From Burkholderiales bacterium PBB6 (GTDB lineage: Bacteria; Pseudomonadota; Gammaproteobacteria; Burkholderiales; Burkholderiaceae_C), in the NCBI GenBank assembly GCA_002255925.1, contig NKIH01000001.1, forward strand, positions 930,001-994,000: a stretch of DNA of 64,000 nucleotides, read 5' to 3'. Below are positions 18,144 through 27,132 of this stretch, in pieces. The notes under the pieces are model-generated. The model searched no databases. It was not told the origin of the DNA and saw only the letters and a list, made by a program, of their open reading frames with translations. Within the stretch, counting starts at the first letter, position 1; the number at the start of each line of letters is the position of its first letter. A program made the position numbers and the translations under genes.

Positions 18144-18893
18144 TCAGGCTTTCTTGCTGCCCTGTGCGGCAACCGCTGCTGCGGCCTTCGCGGCGGCTTC
18201 GGCGTCGCCCAGGTAGTAGCTGCGGATCGGCTTGAGGTCGGCGTCCAGCTCATACACCAGCGGAATGCCGTTGGGGATGTTTACGCCCACGATGTCGGCA
18301 TCGGCGATGTTGTCGAGGTACTTCACCAGGGCGCGGATCGAATTGCCATGCGCGGCGATGACCACGCGCTTGCCGGACTTGATGGCCGGCGCCAGCTCTT
18401 CGTTCCACCAGGGCATCACGCGCGCCACCGTGTCCTTCAGGCATTCGGTCAGCGGCACCTGCGACGGATCGAGTTTGGCGTAACGCAGGTCCTGGCGTTG
18501 GCCGCGCGGGTCGTTGGCATCCAGCGCGGGCGGCGGGGTGTCGTAGCTGCGACGCCAGATCAGCACTTGCTCATCGCCGTACTGCTTGGCCATGTCGCCC
18601 TTGTTCAAGCCCTGCAGACCGCCGTAGTGACGCTCATTCAGACGCCAGTCCTTCAGCACCGGCACCCAGGTCCGCTCCATCGATTCGAGGCAGTACCAGA
18701 GCGTGGCAATGGCGCGCTTGAGCACCGAGGTGTAGGCCACGTCGAACTCAAAGCCTTCGGCCTTCAGCAGGGCACCAGCCGACTTGGCCTGGGCGACGCC
18801 GGTGTCGGTGAGTTCCACATCGGTCCAGCCGGTGAAGCGGTTTTCGAGATTCCAGGTCGATTCACCATGGCGAATCAGCACGAGCTTGTACAT
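18144..18893 (-). CDS. gpmA: 2,3-bisphosphoglycerate-dependent phosphoglycerate mutase
   Basis: This glycolytic enzyme interconverts 3- and 2-phosphoglycerate through a phosphohistidine. The 249-residue protein starts [14 protein letters not shown], with the catalytic RHG, followed by [27 protein letters not shown] and [14 protein letters not shown], which carries the second active-site His. The C-terminus ends in an Ala/Lys-rich tail of about 20 residues. Its stop abuts the plsC stop, so the two genes converge. It is divergent from the rhodanese gene. Confidence 0.96.
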   Translation of the reverse strand: MYKLVLIRHGESTWNLENRFTGWTDVELTDTGVAQAKSAGALLKAEGFEFDVAYTSVLKRAIATLWYCLESMERTWVPVLKDWRLNERHYGGLQGLNKGDMAKQYGDEQVLIWRRSYDTPPPALDANDPRGQRQDLRYAKLDPSQVPLTECLKDTVARVMPWWNEELAPAIKSGKRVVIAAHGNSIRALVKYLDNIADADIVGVNIPNGIPLVYELDADLKPIRSYYLGDAEAAAKAAAAVAAQGSKKA

Positions 18894-18959
18894 GGCCTTG
18901 AGGGCGCGACGGGACGCGCCGGGGGTGAGGGTTGCAGGGCAGGAAATACCGTCGAATTC

Positions 18960-18965
18960 TATAAT
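18960..18965 (+). promoter_or_regulatory. Consensus -10 hexamer in the gpmA/rhodanese gap
   Basis: A perfect TATAAT on the plus strand lies 35 bases before the rhodanese GTG at 19001. A clear -35 at 16-18 bases is missing. It may drive the rhodanese-grxC-secB-gpsA run. Confidence 0.4.
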
Positions 18966-19000
18966 CCGTACCTTCGTGTACTTTGCCTTCGGACATCTCT

Positions 19001-19414
19001 GTGAACTTCCTGATTGAAAACTGGCTGCTGATTGCAGCCGCCCTGGTGTCCGGTGGCCTGTTGTTCTGGCCCATGCTGCGTGAAAGCGCCTCGGCCGGTG
19101 GCGTTTCGCCGCAGGAAGCCGTGCGCCTGATCAACCGCGAGAAGGCCGTCGTGATCGACGTCTGCGAGGTGGCTGAATTCGCGGCGGGCCACGTGGTCGG
19201 TGCGCGCAATGTGCCGCTGGCCAAGCTGGAAGGCGCCAAGGAAGTGCCGTCCAACAAGACCCTGCCGCTGGTGGTCGTCTGTGCATCGGGCGCCCGCGCT
19301 GCCCGCGCCGTGGCCACGCTGCAGAAGGCCGGCCATGCCAACGCCCAGGTGCTGGCTGGTGGCATGCGCGCCTGGCGCGAAGCCGGCTTGCCGGTCGAAA
19401 CCAGCGCGGCTTGA
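19001..19414 (+). CDS. Membrane-anchored rhodanese-like protein
   Basis: A single N-terminal membrane helix ([19 protein letters not shown]) is followed by a rhodanese domain of about 100 residues. The active-site loop [12 protein letters not shown] carries the catalytic cysteine in CxxGxR form, so sulfurtransferase activity is plausible. GTG 19001 puts the helix at the N-terminus; an in-frame TTG at 18983 would add six residues. The gene precedes grxC and secB, a neighbourhood conserved in betaproteobacteria. The sulfur acceptor is unknown. Confidence 0.88.
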   Translation: MNFLIENWLLIAAALVSGGLLFWPMLRESASAGGVSPQEAVRLINREKAVVIDVCEVAEFAAGHVVGARNVPLAKLEGAKEVPSNKTLPLVVVCASGARAARAVATLQKAGHANAQVLAGGMRAWREAGLPVETSAA

Positions 19415-19423
19415 GTCAGCCGA

Positions 19424-19444
19424 GGCAGGCCGCACCGGCCTGCC
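19424..19444 (+). terminator. Terminator-like hairpin between rhodanese gene and grxC
   Basis: A perfect 9-bp stem (19424-19432 with 19436-19444) and a 3-base loop begin 9 bases after the rhodanese stop. The T-rich GTTTTTC comes 16 bases later rather than directly, so intrinsic termination would be weak. Confidence 0.35.
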
Positions 19445-19509
19445 CGGTGCCGAGCGAGGTTTTTCGCTCTTGGCGACAATCGCCCCATTGAATTTCAAAG
19501 CGTGCCGCC

Positions 19510-19767
19510 ATGAACAAAGTCGTGATGTACACCACCCAGGTCTGCCCTTACTGCGTGCGGGCCAAGTCTTTGCTGAAGCAGCGGGGCGTGGAGGCCATCG
19601 AGGAAATCCGCGTGGACACCGACCCGGCCCAGCGTGATCGCATGATCGAGCTGACCGGCCGCCGCACGGTGCCCCAGATCTTCATCGGCGACACCCACGT
19701 GGGTGGTTGCGACGACCTGATGGCGCTCGACCAGAAGGGCAGCCTGATGCCTTTGCTGCAGGCCTGA
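19510..19767 (+). CDS. grxC: Glutaredoxin 3
   Basis: This 85-residue dithiol glutaredoxin reduces protein disulfides with glutathione. It has the active site CPYC near residues 12-15, the cis-Pro TVPQIFIG and the glutathione-binding GGCDDLMAL. The length is standard. It stands between the rhodanese gene and secB. A GACAAT at 19475-19480 could be a -10 for it. Confidence 0.95.
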   Translation: MNKVVMYTTQVCPYCVRAKSLLKQRGVEAIEEIRVDTDPAQRDRMIELTGRRTVPQIFIGDTHVGGCDDLMALDQKGSLMPLLQA

Positions 19768-19835
19768 CCAAAGCTTCAACCACGTCGCGTTGGCGCCAGA
19801 GACCGGCGCAGACGCTGGGCCATAATGCGGCCCGC

Positions 19836-19872
19836 AGCCCGCACCATCCCGGTTGCGGGCTTTGTTTTTTTC
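19836..19872 (+). terminator. Intrinsic terminator, or attenuator, in front of secB
   Basis: An 8-bp GC-rich stem (19836-19843 with 19854-19861) is followed by a T-tract TTGTTTTTTT to about 19871. It ends only 13 bases before the secB ATG. It should end grxC transcripts. No promoter fits between it and secB, so secB must rely on read-through or on a promoter upstream such as CATAAT at 19821-19826. Confidence 0.65.
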
Positions 19873-19884
19873 TGAAAGCCCCTC

Positions 19885-20355
19885 ATGGCCGAGCAAGACC
19901 TGACTCCCGTGTTCCAGTTGCAGCGCATGTACCTCAAGGACCTGTCGCTTGAGCAGCCGAATTCGCCCACCATCCTGCTCGAGCAGGAACAGCCCCAGGT
20001 CGACATCCAGCTGACCATGGGCGCCGAGCCGGTCGCTGACGGCATCGTTGAAGTCACCGTGACGGCCACCGTCACCACCAAGATCGGTGAGCGCACCCTG
20101 TTCCTGGTTGAAGCCAAGCAGGCCGGCATCTTCGAAATGCGCAACATCCCGGACGAACAGGCCCAGGGCATCGTCGGCGTGGTCTGCCCGCAGATGATCT
20201 ACCCGTACCTGCGCGCCATCGTGTCCGACGTCTGCACCCGTGCCGGCTTCCCGCCGATCCTGCTGGCCGAAGTGAACTTCCAGGCCATGTATGAAGCCCA
20301 GCAGGCAGCCGCTGCCGCTGGTGTTGAAGGTGCCGAAGGCGCGACCCTCAACTGA
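19885..20355 (+). CDS. secB: Protein-export chaperone SecB
   Basis: This cytosolic tetrameric chaperone keeps preproteins unfolded and passes them to SecA. The 156-residue protein has the SecB core: [19 protein letters not shown], then [19 protein letters not shown] and [28 protein letters not shown]. It ends with an Ala-rich tail. It is preceded by grxC and followed 16 bases later by gpsA, a conserved order. A terminator-like hairpin lies in its leader. Confidence 0.96.
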   Translation: MAEQDLTPVFQLQRMYLKDLSLEQPNSPTILLEQEQPQVDIQLTMGAEPVADGIVEVTVTATVTTKIGERTLFLVEAKQAGIFEMRNIPDEQAQGIVGVVCPQMIYPYLRAIVSDVCTRAGFPPILLAEVNFQAMYEAQQAAAAAGVEGAEGATLN

Positions 20356-20371
20356 GCTTGAACGAGCCCGC

Positions 20372-21361
20372 ATGCAGTTGACCGTGTTGGGGGCCGGTGC
20401 CTGGGGCACCGCGCTCGCTATTGCTGCCGCCCGTCGTCACGACGTGGTGTTGTGGGCTCGTGATGCCGCGCAAGCGGCAGACATGCAGACGGCGCGCCGC
20501 AGTGCGCGCTACCTGCCAGATTCAGAATGGCCTGCGGGCCTGAATGCCAGCAGCGATTTGCCTCAGGCGCTGGCGCATGCCGCCGGGCCTGACGGGCTGT
20601 ATGTCGTGGCCACGCCCATGGCGGGGCTGCGCGGGGCGCTGTCGCTGCTGCCGGCCCACGCCCGTGTGCTGTGGCTGTGCAAGGGCTTCGAGGCCGGCAC
20701 CGGCCTGCTGGGCCACCAGATCGCCGCACAGGTGCTGCCTGAAGCGCGCGCCGGTGTGTTGTCGGGCCCGAGCTTTGCCCAGGAAGTGGCGGCTGGCATG
20801 CCCACCGCTCTGGTGGCCGCCAGTGTTGATGCTGACCTCGCCGACATGGCCGTGACTGCCTTTCATGGCGGCCCGCTGCGCATCTACACCTCGCCGGACC
20901 CGGTGGGCGTGGAGGTGGGCGGCGCCGTCAAGAACGTCATGGCGATCGCCACCGGCATCGCCGACGGCCTGGCGCTCGGCCTCAATGCCCGCGCGGCGCT
21001 CATCACCCGCGGGTTGGCTGAAATGTCGCGGCTCGGCGTGGCCATGGGCGCGCAACCCGCCACCTTCATGGGCCTGACGGGCCTGGGCGACCTCGTGCTG
21101 ACGGCCACAGGCGATCTGTCGCGCAACCGACGTGTTGGCTTGTTGCTGGCTGAAGGCCTGGCGCTGCCCGACGTGCTGGCCCGGCTCGGCCATGTGGCGG
21201 AAGGTGTTTACAGCGCTGCCACCGTGGCCGCACAGGCGCGCAGCCTGGAGGTGGACATGCCGATCGCTGCGGCGGTGCATGACGTGCTGTCGGGCGAGCT
21301 CTCGGCCCGGGAGGCCTTGGGCCGCTTGCTGCAGCGCGAGGCGCGCTCGGAGTTCAGCTGA
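20372..21361 (+). CDS. gpsA: Glycerol-3-phosphate dehydrogenase [NAD(P)+]
   Basis: It reduces dihydroxyacetone phosphate to sn-glycerol 3-phosphate for phospholipids. The 329-residue protein has the Rossmann loop [12 protein letters not shown] at the start, [10 protein letters not shown], and the catalytic-lysine region [17 protein letters not shown]. It also has [28 protein letters not shown] 20372 gives the normal N-terminus; an earlier in-frame ATG lies inside secB and is not used. It is followed by convergent trmL. Confidence 0.95.
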   Translation: MQLTVLGAGAWGTALAIAAARRHDVVLWARDAAQAADMQTARRSARYLPDSEWPAGLNASSDLPQALAHAAGPDGLYVVATPMAGLRGALSLLPAHARVLWLCKGFEAGTGLLGHQIAAQVLPEARAGVLSGPSFAQEVAAGMPTALVAASVDADLADMAVTAFHGGPLRIYTSPDPVGVEVGGAVKNVMAIATGIADGLALGLNARAALITRGLAEMSRLGVAMGAQPATFMGLTGLGDLVLTATGDLSRNRRVGLLLAEGLALPDVLARLGHVAEGVYSAATVAAQARSLEVDMPIAAAVHDVLSGELSAREALGRLLQREARSEFS

Positions 21362-21392
21362 GGTTGAATTCGACGTCGCGGGCGCCGGTGAC

Positions 21393-21863
21393 TCAGGCCG
21401 CTCCGCCAAACCCGTTCTGACGCCACGCCTCGAACACCGACACCGCGACCGCGTTGCTCAGGTTCAGGCTGCGCTGGCCCTCGCGCATCGGCAGGCGCAC
21501 CCGCTGATCCAGCGGGAAGCCGTCGCGCAGGCTGGGTGGCAGCCCCGCGGTCTCCTGCCCAAACACCAGCGTGTCGCGAGGCAACCAGGCAATGTCCGTG
21601 TGTGGCCGGCTGCCGCGGGTGGTGAAGGCGAACATCCGGCTGGGGTCAGGTTGTTCCTTCTGCAGGAAGCTCTCCCAGTCGGCATGCCGCTGCACGGGCG
21701 CGTACTCGTGATAGTCCAGGCCGGCGCGCTGCAACTGGCGGTCGTCCATGGAGAATCCCAGCGGCTCGATCAGGTGCAGGCTGCAGCCCGTGTTGGCCGT
21801 CAGGCGAATGATGTTGCCCGTGTTGGGCGGGATTTCCGGGTGGACAAGCACGATGCGAAACAT
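21393..21863 (-). CDS. trmL: tRNA (cytidine(34)-2'-O)-methyltransferase TrmL
   Basis: This SPOUT-family enzyme methylates the wobble base of tRNA-Leu. The 156-residue protein opens MFRIVLVHPEIPPNTGNIIRL and has the trefoil-knot SAM site LVFGQETAGLP with VRLPMREGQRSLNLSNAVAV. Length and motifs are typical. It is on the minus strand with comF 56 bases upstream of it, and it converges on gpsA. Confidence 0.94.
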   Translation of the reverse strand: MFRIVLVHPEIPPNTGNIIRLTANTGCSLHLIEPLGFSMDDRQLQRAGLDYHEYAPVQRHADWESFLQKEQPDPSRMFAFTTRGSRPHTDIAWLPRDTLVFGQETAGLPPSLRDGFPLDQRVRLPMREGQRSLNLSNAVAVSVFEAWRQNGFGGAA

Positions 21864-21919
21864 GGCTGCATTGTCGCTGGCCGGCGGCGTTGATTTGTGG
21901 CGCCCGAGGCGGGTCGTGT

Positions 21920-22690
21920 TCAGGGCAGTTCATCAGGTGCTGGCGTGCGGGCCAGCACCCACAGGTGCACCTGAGAGGCGCCACCTTCCAGCAGCGCGGT
22001 GGCGGCCGCCCGGGTGGTTGCGCCGGTGGTCATCACGTCATCCACCAGGGCCACGCTGCGCCCTGCCAGCGTGTGGCGCTGTGCGGGTGTGGGCAGGAAG
22101 GCGCCTTGCAGCAGGTCACCGCGCTCCTGGCGATTCGCGCCGCCACTCAACGGGTCGAGGTGTCGCCACCGCTGCAACAAGTGGGGCAGGGCGGGGCGGT
22201 GCACGCGCCGGGCCACCTCGCGGGCCAGCAGCCACGATTGGTTGTAGCCGCGCTGTGCCAGTCGTTGTGCTGACAGCGGCACGGCGGTGATGAGGTCTGG
22301 CAGCGGGTCTGTGCCTGACCTCGACACGGCCTGCGCCAGCAGCGCGCCGAGCAAGGGCGCCCACTCGGGCGCCTGCTGGAACTTCAGGCGCCCGATCAGC
22401 TGGTCGATGGGGAACTGGTAGTCGAGTGCCACGACGCAGGCCGCCTGTTGCGTCGGGCGTTGCAGGCAGGCGCCGCAGCGCAGCACGCCGGGCCGGCCGC
22501 AGGTGGTGCAGCGAGCCTTCCAGCCGGCAAATCGAGTGCGGCAGGGCTGGCACAGGCCCTCGCGCGTCCAGGTGCTGCACACCGCGCAGGGCGCTGGCCA
22601 ACCCTTGAGTCGCCATGGCGCGTCCGCAGCAATGCCTGCGGTCCCGCGGGTCAAGTCGTCGGCTTGATGTGCGTGGGGTGGCTCGTCCAT
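21920..22690 (-). CDS. ComF-family phosphoribosyltransferase-like protein
   Basis: The protein of about 256 residues has two parts. Paired cysteines in CAVC, CQPC, CTTCG and CGAC form a likely zinc domain at the N-terminus. A phosphoribosyltransferase fold follows with the loop VALVDDVMTTGATTR. ComF (GntX in enterobacteria) helps DNA uptake and use. The start is uncertain: ATG 22690 avoids overlap with the divergent methyltransferase gene, while in-frame ATGs at 22705 and 22717 would overlap it. Type IV pilus genes elsewhere in the window make a link to DNA uptake plausible but unproven. Confidence 0.85.
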   Translation of the reverse strand: MDEPPHAHQADDLTRGTAGIAADAPWRLKGWPAPCAVCSTWTREGLCQPCRTRFAGWKARCTTCGRPGVLRCGACLQRPTQQAACVVALDYQFPIDQLIGRLKFQQAPEWAPLLGALLAQAVSRSGTDPLPDLITAVPLSAQRLAQRGYNQSWLLAREVARRVHRPALPHLLQRWRHLDPLSGGANRQERGDLLQGAFLPTPAQRHTLAGRSVALVDDVMTTGATTRAAATALLEGGASQVHLWVLARTPAPDELP

Positions 22691-22695
22691 ATACT
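22690..22695 (+). promoter_or_regulatory. Possible -10 element for the BioC-like gene
   Basis: TATACT lies 8 bases before the ATG at 22704 and touches the likely comF start codon on the other strand. It predicts a leaderless or near-leaderless mRNA. No -35 is evident. Confidence 0.35.
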
Positions 22696-22703
22696 TGCCC
22701 GCC

Positions 22704-23609
22704 ATGTCCTTGACCACGTCTCAGAATCCCGCCGATCGCATCGATGCGGCCGCCTTGCGCCGCCTCATGCAACGCCGCCAACGCAACGCGGATCTGCCGT
22801 GGCTGCACGGTGAAGTGGCCACCCGCATGGCCGATCGCCTGCAGATCATTCGCGACCAGCCCGAGCAGGTGCTGGATTGGTCGGAAGACGCCGGCGCCTT
22901 GCCACCCGCGTTGCTGGCGGCCTGTCCCAAGGCTCGTTTTCGCCGGGTCGACGAGACGGCCGCCGTTCGGTCGCCTGAGGGCTGGCTGGGCAAGCTGACC
23001 CGAGCCCTGAAGGGTGGTGAGGCCGAGCGCCTGCCTGCCGGCGCGGTGATGCCCGCCAGCGCCGGCCTGCTGTGGTCGAACATGCGGCTGCACCTGGCGG
23101 CCTCGCCTCCTGAGCTGCTCAAGACCTGGCGCCAGGCGCTGCAGCCTGAAGGTTTTGTCATGTTCTCCACCTTGGGGCCTGGCTCACTGCGGCAAATTCG
23201 CGACATCTACCGGGCCCGAGGCTGGGGCGTGCCCCATGTGCCCTTCGTCGACATGCATGACCTGGGCGACATGATGGTGGAGGCCGGCTTCGCTGATCCG
23301 GTGATGGATCAGGAGGTGCTCAGATTGACATATGTCACGCCGGAGGCGCTGCTGGCGGAGTGGCGTGCACTCGGCGCGAACCTCGACCCCGCCCGCACGG
23401 CGGGTTTGCGCACTCCGCGGTGGCGTGCGCAGTTGTGTGCCGCACTGGCTGAAACAGCTGGGCCGGACGGTCGGATCGTGCTGGACGTGGAAGTGGTTTA
23501 TGGCCATGCGTTCAGAGCGCCAGACAAGGGGCCGGCCGTGGCTGCCGACACGCGGATTGACCTTGCTGACATGAAATTGATGTTGCGCAAGCCGACCCCG
23601 CGCAAATAG
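22704..23609 (+). CDS. BioC-like methyltransferase-fold protein with altered SAM loop
   Basis: The 301-residue protein follows the BioC layout: an N-terminal helix with arginines, a Rossmann core and a late FSTLGPGSLRQIRDI segment, which in BioC is FSTLGPGTLxEL. BioC methylates malonyl-ACP to start biotin synthesis. The SAM-binding motif normally written LDLGCGTG reads LDWSEDAG at residues 57-64, so methyl-donor binding is doubtful. No other bio gene is nearby. It is divergent from comF; the comF-family gntX is a neighbour of bioH in enterobacteria. Confidence 0.72.
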   Translation: MSLTTSQNPADRIDAAALRRLMQRRQRNADLPWLHGEVATRMADRLQIIRDQPEQVLDWSEDAGALPPALLAACPKARFRRVDETAAVRSPEGWLGKLTRALKGGEAERLPAGAVMPASAGLLWSNMRLHLAASPPELLKTWRQALQPEGFVMFSTLGPGSLRQIRDIYRARGWGVPHVPFVDMHDLGDMMVEAGFADPVMDQEVLRLTYVTPEALLAEWRALGANLDPARTAGLRTPRWRAQLCAALAETAGPDGRIVLDVEVVYGHAFRAPDKGPAVAADTRIDLADMKLMLRKPTPRK

Positions 23610-23734
23610 TGTCGGATAGAATTTCGGGATTGATGTGGATCAGGTAACGGTTGCGACAGCCGCTTCAGGGAATGCCCGATTTTTCCGGGTATACCTGCAA
23701 GGTAGCGTGATCGTGTACTTCCAGCCCTTGCACC

Positions 23735-24295
23735 ATGCCCTCCGCGTGTCCAGTTCCCAGCGTGCTGCCGGTCCCTTCGGGCCAGCCGCAGGCATGGGGC
23801 GACGACGCTCTTCAAGCGGTTGATCTTTCGCAAGCCGATGCGCATTGGCTGCTGAAGCGCAACTGCTCGCTGAGCCCGCGGGATCTGTGCATCGTGCTGG
23901 GCTCGCTGGGTCTGGTGTCGGTGCTGATTGCTGGCGCCTTCTGGTGGCTCGGCGCGCCGATGGTGTTGCCGTTTGCGTGCATCGAGCTGGCTTGCCTGGC
24001 GGTGGCCGTGGTGGTGTTTGCGCGGCGCTCTGGCGACCACGAACTGTTGTGGATTGCCCATGGCCACTTTCATGTGAAGCTGGCCGTTGGGCAAAACACG
24101 GAAGAACATGCGTTTCTCGCACGATCAGTGCGGGTTCGCCATGGCCATGATGTGCATGGCTTGATTGAACTGTCGGCAGACGGTCGTCGGGTTCTGGTGG
24201 GTCGCCACCTGAGCCCGCATCGGCGTTCTGCTCTCGCGGAATCGATGCGGGGCGCCTTGCGCGCCGCCGGTCATTGGGGTTTGGAATGGAAGTGA
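23735..24295 (+). CDS. DUF2244 membrane protein
   Basis: The 186-residue protein has a Pro-rich N-terminus. Two adjacent membrane helices follow (LGLVSVLIAGAFWWL and LPFACIELACLAVAVVVFA), then a C-terminal soluble domain with VRVRHGHD and RVLVGRHLSPHRR. The layout and its place directly before coxB match the DUF2244 family that leads cytochrome oxidase operons in Burkholderiales. Its function is not known; an assembly role is inferred only from position. The stop overlaps one possible coxB start (ATG 24286). Confidence 0.8.
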   Translation: MPSACPVPSVLPVPSGQPQAWGDDALQAVDLSQADAHWLLKRNCSLSPRDLCIVLGSLGLVSVLIAGAFWWLGAPMVLPFACIELACLAVAVVVFARRSGDHELLWIAHGHFHVKLAVGQNTEEHAFLARSVRVRHGHDVHGLIELSADGRRVLVGRHLSPHRRSALAESMRGALRAAGHWGLEWK

Positions 24296-24303
24296 CGACA
24301 ACG

Positions 24304-25476
24304 ATGAAGACAAGCACCTCGCTGCCCAAGCGGCTCCTGCAAGGCTCGGCGGCTCTGGCCGCTTCTCTGGTGACGGCTGCAGCCGTTGCCGTTGAAAGCC
24401 TGCCCGGCGGCCCCGCCGTCAACCAGACCGATCTGCACCCGCCGATCACCAAGATCGCTGCCGAGGTGCAGACGCTGCACTACGGCATGATGATCGTCTG
24501 CCTGGCGATTTTTGTCGCCGTGTTCGGCGTGATGTTCTATTCGATCCTGAAGCACCGGAAGTCGGTTGGCGCCAAGGCCGCCAACTTCCACGAAAGTGTC
24601 TCGGTTGAAATCGCCTGGACCATCGCACCCTTCATCATCGTGACCGCGATGGGCTTCGCCGCCACCAAGACCGTGGTTGCGCAGAAGGACACCTCCAACG
24701 CCGACCTGACCATCAAGGCCACCGGCTACCAGTGGAAGTGGGGCTACGATTACCTGAAGGGCGAAGGCGAGGGCATCAACTTCCTGGCCACGCTCGACAC
24801 CGCACAGCGCGAAATGTCGAATTCCGGCCATCCGTCGGGCGACAACTACCTGCTGAAGGTCGACAACCCGCTGGTCGTGCCGGTTGGCAAGAAGGTCCGC
24901 ATCATCACCACCGCTAACGACGTCATCCACGCCTGGATGGTCCCGGCCTTCGGCGTGAAGCAAGATGCCATCCCCGGCTTCGTGCGCGACACCTGGTTCA
25001 AGGCTGAGCAGACCGGCGACTTCTACGGCCAGTGCGCCGAGCTGTGCGGCAAGGAACACGCCTACATGCCCATCCACGTGAAGGTGCTGTCGGCTGAAGA
25101 CTACAGTGCCTGGGTGCAAGGCAAGAAGAAGGAATTGGCTGCCAAGGCCGACGACCCGACCAAGGTCTGGACGCAAGCCGATCTGGTAGCCCGTGGCGAG
25201 AAGGTCTACACCTCCAACTGCGCGGTCTGCCACAAGCCGGACGGCAAGGGCGCTGGCCCGATCAAGGCGCTGGACGGCTCGACCAAGGTGCTGGACGCCG
25301 ACAAGATGGTTCAGGTGCAAGTGCTGCTGAACGGCCAGAACAACGGTGCGATGCCTGCCTGGAAGCAGCTGTCGGACACCGAAATCGCGGCCGTCATCAC
25401 CTACACCAAGAACTCGTGGAGCAACAAGACTGGCCAGACGGTGCAACCGTCGGAAGTCGTTGCCGCCCGCAAGTGA
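24304..25476 (+). CDS. coxB: Cytochrome c oxidase subunit II with fused cytochrome c domain
   Basis: It accepts electrons from cytochrome c and passes them to subunit I. A signal peptide (LLQGSAALAASLVTAAAVAVE) is followed by two membrane helices. The CuA site has Cys244 and Cys248 in CAELCGKEHAYM with an upstream His in VIHAWMVPAFGVK. A C-terminal class I cytochrome c domain carries heme motif CAVCH (306-310) and the distal Met in GAMPAWK. The fusion marks a caa3-like enzyme. Start choice is open: ATG 24286 also fits and overlaps the DUF2244 stop. Confidence 0.95.
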   Translation: MKTSTSLPKRLLQGSAALAASLVTAAAVAVESLPGGPAVNQTDLHPPITKIAAEVQTLHYGMMIVCLAIFVAVFGVMFYSILKHRKSVGAKAANFHESVSVEIAWTIAPFIIVTAMGFAATKTVVAQKDTSNADLTIKATGYQWKWGYDYLKGEGEGINFLATLDTAQREMSNSGHPSGDNYLLKVDNPLVVPVGKKVRIITTANDVIHAWMVPAFGVKQDAIPGFVRDTWFKAEQTGDFYGQCAELCGKEHAYMPIHVKVLSAEDYSAWVQGKKKELAAKADDPTKVWTQADLVARGEKVYTSNCAVCHKPDGKGAGPIKALDGSTKVLDADKMVQVQVLLNGQNNGAMPAWKQLSDTEIAAVITYTKNSWSNKTGQTVQPSEVVAARK

Positions 25477-25505
25477 ATCCCCGGGATATCTGAAAAGGAA
25501 ACCTC

Positions 25506-27125
25506 ATGAGTGCAGTTCTCGATCATCACGGGGATCACGCGCACGACCACGCGCATGACCACCCTCACGGCTGGCGCCGCTGGGTGTTCGCCACCAACCA
25601 CAAGGACATCGGTACGCTGTACCTGCTGTTCAGCTTCACGATGCTGATGATTGGCGGCATCCTGGCGCTGTGCATCCGCGCCGAGCTGTTCCAGCCTGGC
25701 CTGCAGTTCTTCAACCCAGAGTTGTTCAACCAGTTCACGACCATGCACGGTCTGATCATGGTGTTCGGCGCCGTGATGCCCGCGTTCGTGGGCTTCGCCA
25801 ACTGGATGATTCCGCTGCAGATCGGTGCATCGGACATGGCCTTCGCCCGCATGAACAACTTCAGCTTCTGGCTGATGATTCCTGCCGCGCTGATGCTGGT
25901 GTCCTCGTTCTTCATGCCCGGTGGCGCCCCCGCTGCCGGCTGGACGCTGTATGCCCCGCTGACGCTGCAGATGGGCCCTTCGATGGACGCCGGCATCTTC
26001 GCGATGCACATCCTCGGCGCGTCGTCGATCATGGGTTCGATCAACATCATCGTCACCATCCTGAACATGCGCGCTCCGGGCATGACGCTGATGAAGATGC
26101 CGCTGTTCGCATGGACCTGGCTGATCACGGCTTACCTGCTGATCGCCGTGATGCCCGTGCTGGCCGGCGCCATCACCATGACGCTGACGGACCGCCATTT
26201 CGGCACCAACTTCTTCAACCCGGCTGGCGGCGGTGACCCGATCATGTACCAGCACATCTTCTGGTTCTTCGGACACCCAGAGGTGTACATCATGATCCTG
26301 CCGGCGTTCGGCATCGTGAGCGCCATCATCCCGGCTTTCGCCCGCAAGAAGCTGTTCGGCTACACCTCGATGGTTTACGCCACGGGTTCGATCGCCATCC
26401 TGTCGTTCATCGTGTGGGCTCACCACATGTACACGACCGGCATGCCGGTGACGGGTCAGCTGTTCTTCATGTACGCGACCATGCTGATCGCGGTGCCCAC
26501 GGGCGTGAAGGTGTTCAACTGGATCGCGACCATGTGGCGCGGTTCGATGACCTTCGAAACCCCGATGCTGTTCGCCGTCGGCTTCCTGTTCGTGTTCTCG
26601 ATGGGCGGCTTCACTGGCCTGATTCTGTCGATGGCCCCGATCGACCAGCAGCTGCAGGACACCTACTACGTCGTGGCTCACTTCCACTACGTGCTGGTGG
26701 CTGGCTCCCTGTACGCCCTGTTCGCAGGTGTGTACTACTGGGGTCCGAAGTGGACGGGCGTGATGTATTCGGAAACCCGTGGTCGCATCCACTTCTGGGG
26801 TTCGCTGGTGTTCTTCAACGTCACCTTCTTCCCGATGCACTTCCTGGGTCTGGCCGGCATGCCCCGTCGTTATGCCGACTACCCGATGCAGTTCACCGAC
26901 TTCAACCAGATCGCCAGCATTGGCGCCTTCGGTTTCGGTCTGATGCAGGTCTACTTCTTCCTGTTCGTGGTCATCCCGATGATGCGCGGCAAGGGCGAGA
27001 AGGCCCCGCAGAAGCCTTGGGAAGGTGCTGAAGGCCTGGAGTGGGAAGTGCCGTCGCCGGCCCCGTTCCACACCTTCGAGAACCCGCCGAAGCTGGACAT
27101 CACCGCCACCAAGGTGATCGGCTGA
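25506..27125 (+). CDS. ctaD: Cytochrome c oxidase subunit I
   Basis: This is the catalytic heme a/a3-CuB subunit, 539 residues and 12 membrane helices. Recognisable parts are RWVFATNHKDIGTLYL, TMHGLIMVF with a heme-ligand His, and HPEVYIMILPAFG with CuB/heme residues. HHMYTTG and VAHFHYVLVAG follow. The N-terminus is rich in histidine and aspartate (HHGDHAHDHAHDHPHG). No subunit III fusion is present; coxC is separate downstream. AAAAGGAAACC precedes the ATG. Confidence 0.97.
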   Translation: MSAVLDHHGDHAHDHAHDHPHGWRRWVFATNHKDIGTLYLLFSFTMLMIGGILALCIRAELFQPGLQFFNPELFNQFTTMHGLIMVFGAVMPAFVGFANWMIPLQIGASDMAFARMNNFSFWLMIPAALMLVSSFFMPGGAPAAGWTLYAPLTLQMGPSMDAGIFAMHILGASSIMGSINIIVTILNMRAPGMTLMKMPLFAWTWLITAYLLIAVMPVLAGAITMTLTDRHFGTNFFNPAGGGDPIMYQHIFWFFGHPEVYIMILPAFGIVSAIIPAFARKKLFGYTSMVYATGSIAILSFIVWAHHMYTTGMPVTGQLFFMYATMLIAVPTGVKVFNWIATMWRGSMTFETPMLFAVGFLFVFSMGGFTGLILSMAPIDQQLQDTYYVVAHFHYVLVAGSLYALFAGVYYWGPKWTGVMYSETRGRIHFWGSLVFFNVTFFPMHFLGLAGMPRRYADYPMQFTDFNQIASIGAFGFGLMQVYFFLFVVIPMMRGKGEKAPQKPWEGAEGLEWEVPSPAPFHTFENPPKLDITATKVIG

Positions 27126-27132
27126 ATCCGCC

